A stretch of 64,000 bases of DNA from Phytomonospora endophytica (GTDB lineage: Bacteria > Actinomycetota > Actinomycetes > Mycobacteriales > Micromonosporaceae). Each line of letters starts with the position of its first letter. The stretch's first letter is position 1. A program made the position numbers and the translations under genes. The stretch spans positions 302,266 through 366,265 of the forward strand of contig NZ_JACHGT010000006.1 in the NCBI RefSeq assembly GCF_014202425.1, given 5' to 3'. The notes beneath the pieces were generated by a model. That model did not search any database. It saw nothing but the letters and a program-made list of their open reading frames with translations, and was not told the DNA's origin. Shown here piece by piece: positions 60,728 to 64,000 of the stretch.

Positions 60728-61750
60728 TCACTTCCCCGAATCGAGTCGGCGGACGGAACTGCGCACGACCAGTTCGGCGACCGTCTCCTCGACGGTGTCG
60801 GCCGGGCCGTCGAGGGCCAGGGTGAGCGCGCGTGAGCCCATCTCGCCCAGCGGCAGGCGCACGGTCGTCAGTGCCGGTGACAGGTCGGCGACGACGGGCA
60901 CGTCGTCGAATCCGGCGACCGACACGTCGCCGGGTACGGAGATCCCGCGCTCGCGGAGGGCCGTGCAGAAGCCGGTGGCCATGACGTCGCCGGTGACGAA
61001 CACGGCCGTCGCGGGCACGTCGAAGGCGCGGCCGGCCTCGTAGCCGCCGTCGCGGCTGAAGTCGGCGTGCCGTACGGCGCCCGGGTCGAGCGTGATCCCG
61101 GCGGCGGCGAGGCCCTCGGTGAACCCGGCGAGGCGTTCCCCGACGGTCAGGAGGCTCGGGGGGCCCGCCACGACACCGTATGAGCGGTGCCCGGCGGCGG
61201 CGAGGTATTCGGCGAGGCGGCGGGCGCCGGCGTGGTTGTCGGGCCGCACGACCGCGCCGGGCAGGCCCGGCTGGCCGACGGCGACGACGTTGGAGCCGCC
61301 GGCGCGGAGTTCGTCGAGCTCGGCGGCCAGTTCGGCCTCGGCGGCCTCGTCGGTGGTGCGTGAGCCGACCAGGATCGCCCCGCGGGGGCGGTGGGTGCGC
61401 AGGGCCGCGAGGTGTCCGGCCTTGGCGCGGGGGTCGCTGCCGGTGTCGGCGATGAGGACGCGCACGCCGCGGGCGTCGGCGGCGGCGAGGACCCCGCCGG
61501 CGATGGCCGCGAAGTAGGGGTCGGCGACGTCGTGGAGGAGCAGCGCGATCGTGCCGGAGGTCTTGCGGGCCAGGGCCTGGGCCTGCGCGTTGGGGGCGTA
61601 ACGAAGCTCACGCGCGGCGGCCAGGACGCGCTCGTGGAGGGTCTTGGTGACCCGGTGGGGGGAGCCGTTGAGGACGCGGGACGCCGTCGCGGGGGAAACC
61701 CCGGCGAGGGCGGCCACGTCGGCCAGCCGGGCCTGCCGCTGCGTGGACAT
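60728..61750 (-). CDS. LacI-family transcriptional regulator
   Basis: A 340-residue repressor. The HTH region is LADVAALAGVSPATASRVLN, followed by the hinge helix, and the periplasmic-binding-like domain with GVVAGPPSLLTVGERLAGF and FDDVPVVADLSPALTTVRLP. The two operators at 34619 and 54928 match the type bound by this family and make it the local candidate for the catabolic operon and lyase. The ligand is unknown. Confidence 0.93.
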   Translation of the reverse strand: MSTQRQARLADVAALAGVSPATASRVLNGSPHRVTKTLHERVLAAARELRYAPNAQAQALARKTSGTIALLLHDVADPYFAAIAGGVLAAADARGVRVLIADTGSDPRAKAGHLAALRTHRPRGAILVGSRTTDEAAEAELAAELDELRAGGSNVVAVGQPGLPGAVVRPDNHAGARRLAEYLAAAGHRSYGVVAGPPSLLTVGERLAGFTEGLAAAGITLDPGAVRHADFSRDGGYEAGRAFDVPATAVFVTGDVMATGFCTALRERGISVPGDVSVAGFDDVPVVADLSPALTTVRLPLGEMGSRALTLALDGPADTVEETVAELVVRSSVRRLDSGK

Positions 61751-61805
61751 CTGGGGAAGGTAACACCCCGCGGCCAGGGAGTACGAGTCAGTGAAAGGGC
61801 GTGGC

Positions 61806-62624
61806 TCAGCTCCCGGCGGCGAGCGCGAGGCGCTTCCTGCGGCGCTTGGTGTAGATGATCAGCCCGGCCGCGACGACGACGCCCAGGCCGAGGGCGATCG
61901 TGGCCGTCGGGATCGCCGGGCGCTCGCGCAGGTTCGCGAAGCGGCGGCGCAGCGAGATGGGGTGCTTGAAGGTGACCATCGGCCAGTCGCGTTCGGCGGC
62001 GACCTTGCGCAGCGCGCGGTCGGGGTTCACCGCCGTCGGGTGGCCGACGACTTCGAGCATCGGGACGTCGGTGACCGAGTCGCTGTAGGCGTAGGACTCG
62101 GCGAGGTCGTAGCCGCGCTCGGCGGCGAGTTCGGCGATGGCCTCGGCCTTCACCGGGCCGGCGACGTAGGTCTCGACGTCGCCGGTGTAGCGGCCGTCGG
62201 CGACGACCATGCGGGTGGCGATGACGTCGTCGACGCCGAGCAGCTGCCCGATCGGCCGGACCATCTCCTCGCCGGAGGCCGACACGAGGATGACGTCGCG
62301 CCCGGCCGACTGGTGCTCCTCGATGAGGGCGGCGGCCTCGGCGTAGATGTAGGGATCGATGAGGTCGTGCAGCGTTTCGGCCACGATTTGCTGAACCTGC
62401 TCGATGGGCCAGCCCGCGCACAACTTCGCGAGATAGTCGCGGGTGCGGGCCATCTGGTCCTCGTCGGCCCCGGCGATCTTGTAGACGAGCTGTGCGTAGG
62501 CCGCACGCAGGACGGCGCCCCTGCTCATCAGGCCACCTTGGTACAGGGGCTTCCCGAACGCGAGGACGCTCGACTTGGTGATGACCGTCTTGTCGAGGTC
62601 GAAGAACGCGGCGCTAGCTGCCAT
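61806..62624 (-). CDS. HAD-superfamily IB phosphatase with C-terminal membrane helix
   Basis: A 272-residue phosphatase. Motif I is FFDLDKTVITKSS (nucleophile Asp), motif II is ILVSASGEEMVRP and motif III/IV is YAYSDSVTDVPMLEVVG. A membrane helix (TIALGLGVVVAAGLIIY) and a basic tail follow. The ATG at 62624 fits; a longer frame back to 62771 is rejected. Rv3661 has the same neighbours in mycobacteria, the tad genes. Confidence 0.9.
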   Translation of the reverse strand: MAASAAFFDLDKTVITKSSVLAFGKPLYQGGLMSRGAVLRAAYAQLVYKIAGADEDQMARTRDYLAKLCAGWPIEQVQQIVAETLHDLIDPYIYAEAAALIEEHQSAGRDVILVSASGEEMVRPIGQLLGVDDVIATRMVVADGRYTGDVETYVAGPVKAEAIAELAAERGYDLAESYAYSDSVTDVPMLEVVGHPTAVNPDRALRKVAAERDWPMVTFKHPISLRRRFANLRERPAIPTATIALGLGVVVAAGLIIYTKRRRKRLALAAGS

Positions 62625-62991
62625 GCCGAAGAGTCTATGTGGGGTAGACAAACGGCCGTGTGTCGTGCCACGTCGTGCCTCCCGGGTCGACGGCGGGGTG
62701 CATCTTCGGGCATGCTTGTGGTACACAAACAAGTGACGCGGTTTCATCTCCAACCTTGTTCCCGCGCACAAATGAACCCTCAGCGGTTGCCTCCCCCCGT
62801 GGCCGCTGAGCGGGTCTGGCTCGCATCCCCCCCGGAGCCGGACCCCCCGACGGCCCCTGTCTTCCCCCCCGATAGGGGCCGTCCTCTACCCCGGAAAGCT
62901 CCGCGCCTTTTCCCGGCGCCGCCGCGCGCCGTCCACGATGGACCGCCGCCCGGCCCGAGTCCGGTGTGGACGGTGCCGGTGACGCCTATGC
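62625..62991. other. Gene-free interval, about 370 bases
   Basis: It holds the HAD promoter, a 10-bp hairpin (62849-62858 with 62874-62883) and a CCCCCC-rich stretch. No gene is supported. Confidence 0.55.
62849..62883. terminator. Possible hairpin terminator after TadE-like gene
   Basis: GACGGCCCCT pairs with AGGGGCCGTC across a 15-base loop. No T-run, so only a weak call. Confidence 0.4.
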
Positions 62992-63486
62992 TCACGGCGC
63001 CTCCTCGTTCAGCGTGAACGGCGCCACGGGCCCGGCCCGGGCGCCCGCCGTCGCCGCGCCGCCGAGAGCGGCCGTCGGCGCGAACCCCGGAGTCACGCTC
63101 ACCGTCACGACGGCGTCCAGCCCCTCCAGAGCGCACGACTCGACCGTGGCGCCGTTGGCACCGGCGATCGCCGCCGCCCGCGCGCACGCCTCGCCCTGCC
63201 CTTCCAGGGCACGGCCCGCCGCGGCGAGCGCGGCGAAGTCCGCGGCGGACTGAGCGCGGTGCCTGGCGTGCAGCGCCGTGGCGAAGGTGACGCCGAGCAG
63301 GGCGAACAACAGCACGCTCAACGCGACCGCGAGAGCGCTGACGGAGGCCGCGCCGGTGTCGTCGCCGGGGCGGAAGGGGTGGAAGGGGCGGAAGGGGTGG
63401 GGAGTTTGGGGGGTTGGGCGGGACCGGGGGGACTGGTGGTACTGGTGGCTTCGGGGGGTTGGGCGGGCTTGGTGGCTTCGGTTCAT
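62992..63486 (-). CDS. TadE-like secretion-neighbourhood protein (Rv3654c-like)
   Basis: A 164-residue protein. A basic, Pro/His-rich leader (about 1-45) precedes one hydrophobic helix (SALAVALSVLLFALLGVTFA) and an Ala-rich region with AADFAALAAAGRALEGQGEAC, then a second Cys in VESCALEGLD. These are the marks of the pseudopilin-like proteins of the Rv3654c-Rv3660c tad locus. AAGGAG lies before the ATG. The remaining tad genes are expected to the right of the window. Confidence 0.82.
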   Translation of the reverse strand: MNRSHQARPTPRSHQYHQSPRSRPTPQTPHPFRPFHPFRPGDDTGAASVSALAVALSVLLFALLGVTFATALHARHRAQSAADFAALAAAGRALEGQGEACARAAAIAGANGATVESCALEGLDAVVTVSVTPGFAPTAALGGAATAGARAGPVAPFTLNEEAP

Positions 63487-63559
63487 GGTGGCTCCTTTCG
63501 CTCGTGCGGGGTGGCCCGCGCCTCTCATTCGGCTGTCTTTGCGTTGCCCGCGTTCCGTG

Positions 63560-64000
63560 CCCGTGCTGCTCGTGATCGGGTGGTCCGGGCCCCGCACCTC
63601 GCACCCCGCACCCCGCGCGTCGCTGGTGTTCGCGAGGCCTCTTGCTTGGAGCCTCACGTCTCTCGCGCTGCTCGCGTTCGGGCGGTCCGGGCTCCGATTT
63701 CCGCGCGCTTCCGTTCGCGAGGCCTCTCGCTTGGAGCCTCACGTCTCTCGCGCTGCTCGTGATCGGGTGGCCCGCGATCCCTCGCGTGCGCGTGTTCGAA
63801 GGCCCGCGCCCCGCGCTACGCGCGTTGCTTGTGTTCGGGCGGTCCGGGCTCCGCATTCCCGCGCGTTTCCGTTCGCGAGGCCTCCCGCTTGGAGCCTCAC
63901 CTCTCTCGCGCTGCTCGTGATCGGGTGGCCCGCGATCCCTCGCGTGCGCGTGTTCGAAGGCCCGCGCCCCGCGCTACGCGCGTTGCTTGTGTTCGGGCGG
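63560..64000. repeat. Minisatellite: variant tandem repeats with 158-bp and 85-bp periods, open at right edge
   Basis: GGCCTCYCGCTTGGAGCCTC starts at 63721 and again at 63879, a period of 158; a shorter related unit begins at 63636 (period 85). Each unit carries GCTGCTCGTGATCGGGTGG, GTGTTCGAAGGCCCGCGCC and GTTGCTTGTGTTCGGGCGG. It continues past base 64000. Open frames through it are basic, repetitive and unlike genes. Confidence 0.85.

Noticed and set aside
63560..64000. Arg/Ser-rich proteins in the right-edge minisatellite
   Set aside because: Several frames stay open only because of the repeat; no start site or codon bias of a gene.

Overview
The window is chromosomal DNA from a high-GC actinobacterium. 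Third codon positions are almost all G or C, and GTG starts and 4-base ATGA/GTGA gene overlaps are common. There is a WhiB-family regulator, Pro-rich Ser/Thr kinase and SseB-like proteins, a mycosin with type VII-secretion partners, and a Crp nearly identical in layout to mycobacterial Crp. The genus cannot be fixed from sequence alone. No rRNA, tRNA, CRISPR array, transposase or phage gene was seen.

The backbone resembles the mycobacterial Rv3654c-Rv3682 neighbourhood, cut into pieces by inserted cargo. Recognisable pieces are a class A PBP divergent from WblA/WhiB4 (1-1205), an ArsA-like ATPase pair (1973-4056), a DUF4177-like protein plus RidA (4712-5328), nth, a TlpA/ResA lipoprotein, a Nudix enzyme and MarP (7269-10808), crp (11497-12189), an MBL hydrolase (22632-23465), an EphE-like hydrolase (48567-49496), acs (57610-59574), a HAD-IB phosphatase (61806-62624) and a TadE-like protein (62992-63486).

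The inserts are as follows. (i) 12.2-16.6 kb: a 60-bp tandem repeat, a HIT protein and a probable conflict/immunity system, namely a Trypco2 protein followed by a trypsin-like/STAND NTPase/TPR protein with a frameshift near 13852. (ii) 17-22.6 kb: a Ser/Thr kinase and a cyclase-AAA-TPR regulator. (iii) 23.5-27.6 kb: a small type VII-secretion set without EccC or EccD. (iv) 27.8-31.4 kb: an SseB-like triple-domain protein and a WYL regulator. (v) 31.5-34.6 kb: a three-gene carbohydrate catabolic operon with a LacI-type operator. (vi) 34.9-38.3 kb: a divergent cytochrome bd, a MerR regulator and a siderophore-interacting protein. (vii) 38.9-46.2 kb: an MMPL exporter and a two-component/ABC transporter pair. 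(viii) 46.3-57 kb: a perfect parS site, an aquaporin, hydrolases, a GH35 galactosidase and a secreted PL9-like lyase under a perfect LacI palindrome. (ix) 60-61.8 kb: a nucleotidyltransferase and a LacI regulator that could bind both operators.

Non-coding structure worth attention: a dispersed repeat (8088 and 51860) carrying two DnaA-box sequences 18 bp apart in both copies, a second dispersed repeat (1301 and 51646), the parS site at 46297, a bounded inverted-repeat element before nth, and a 158-bp minisatellite running off the right edge. Carbon-source sensing (LacI, Crp, acs, lyase, galactosidase) and cell-envelope or redox functions (PBP, MarP, WblA, MycP, cyd) are the two visible functional themes.
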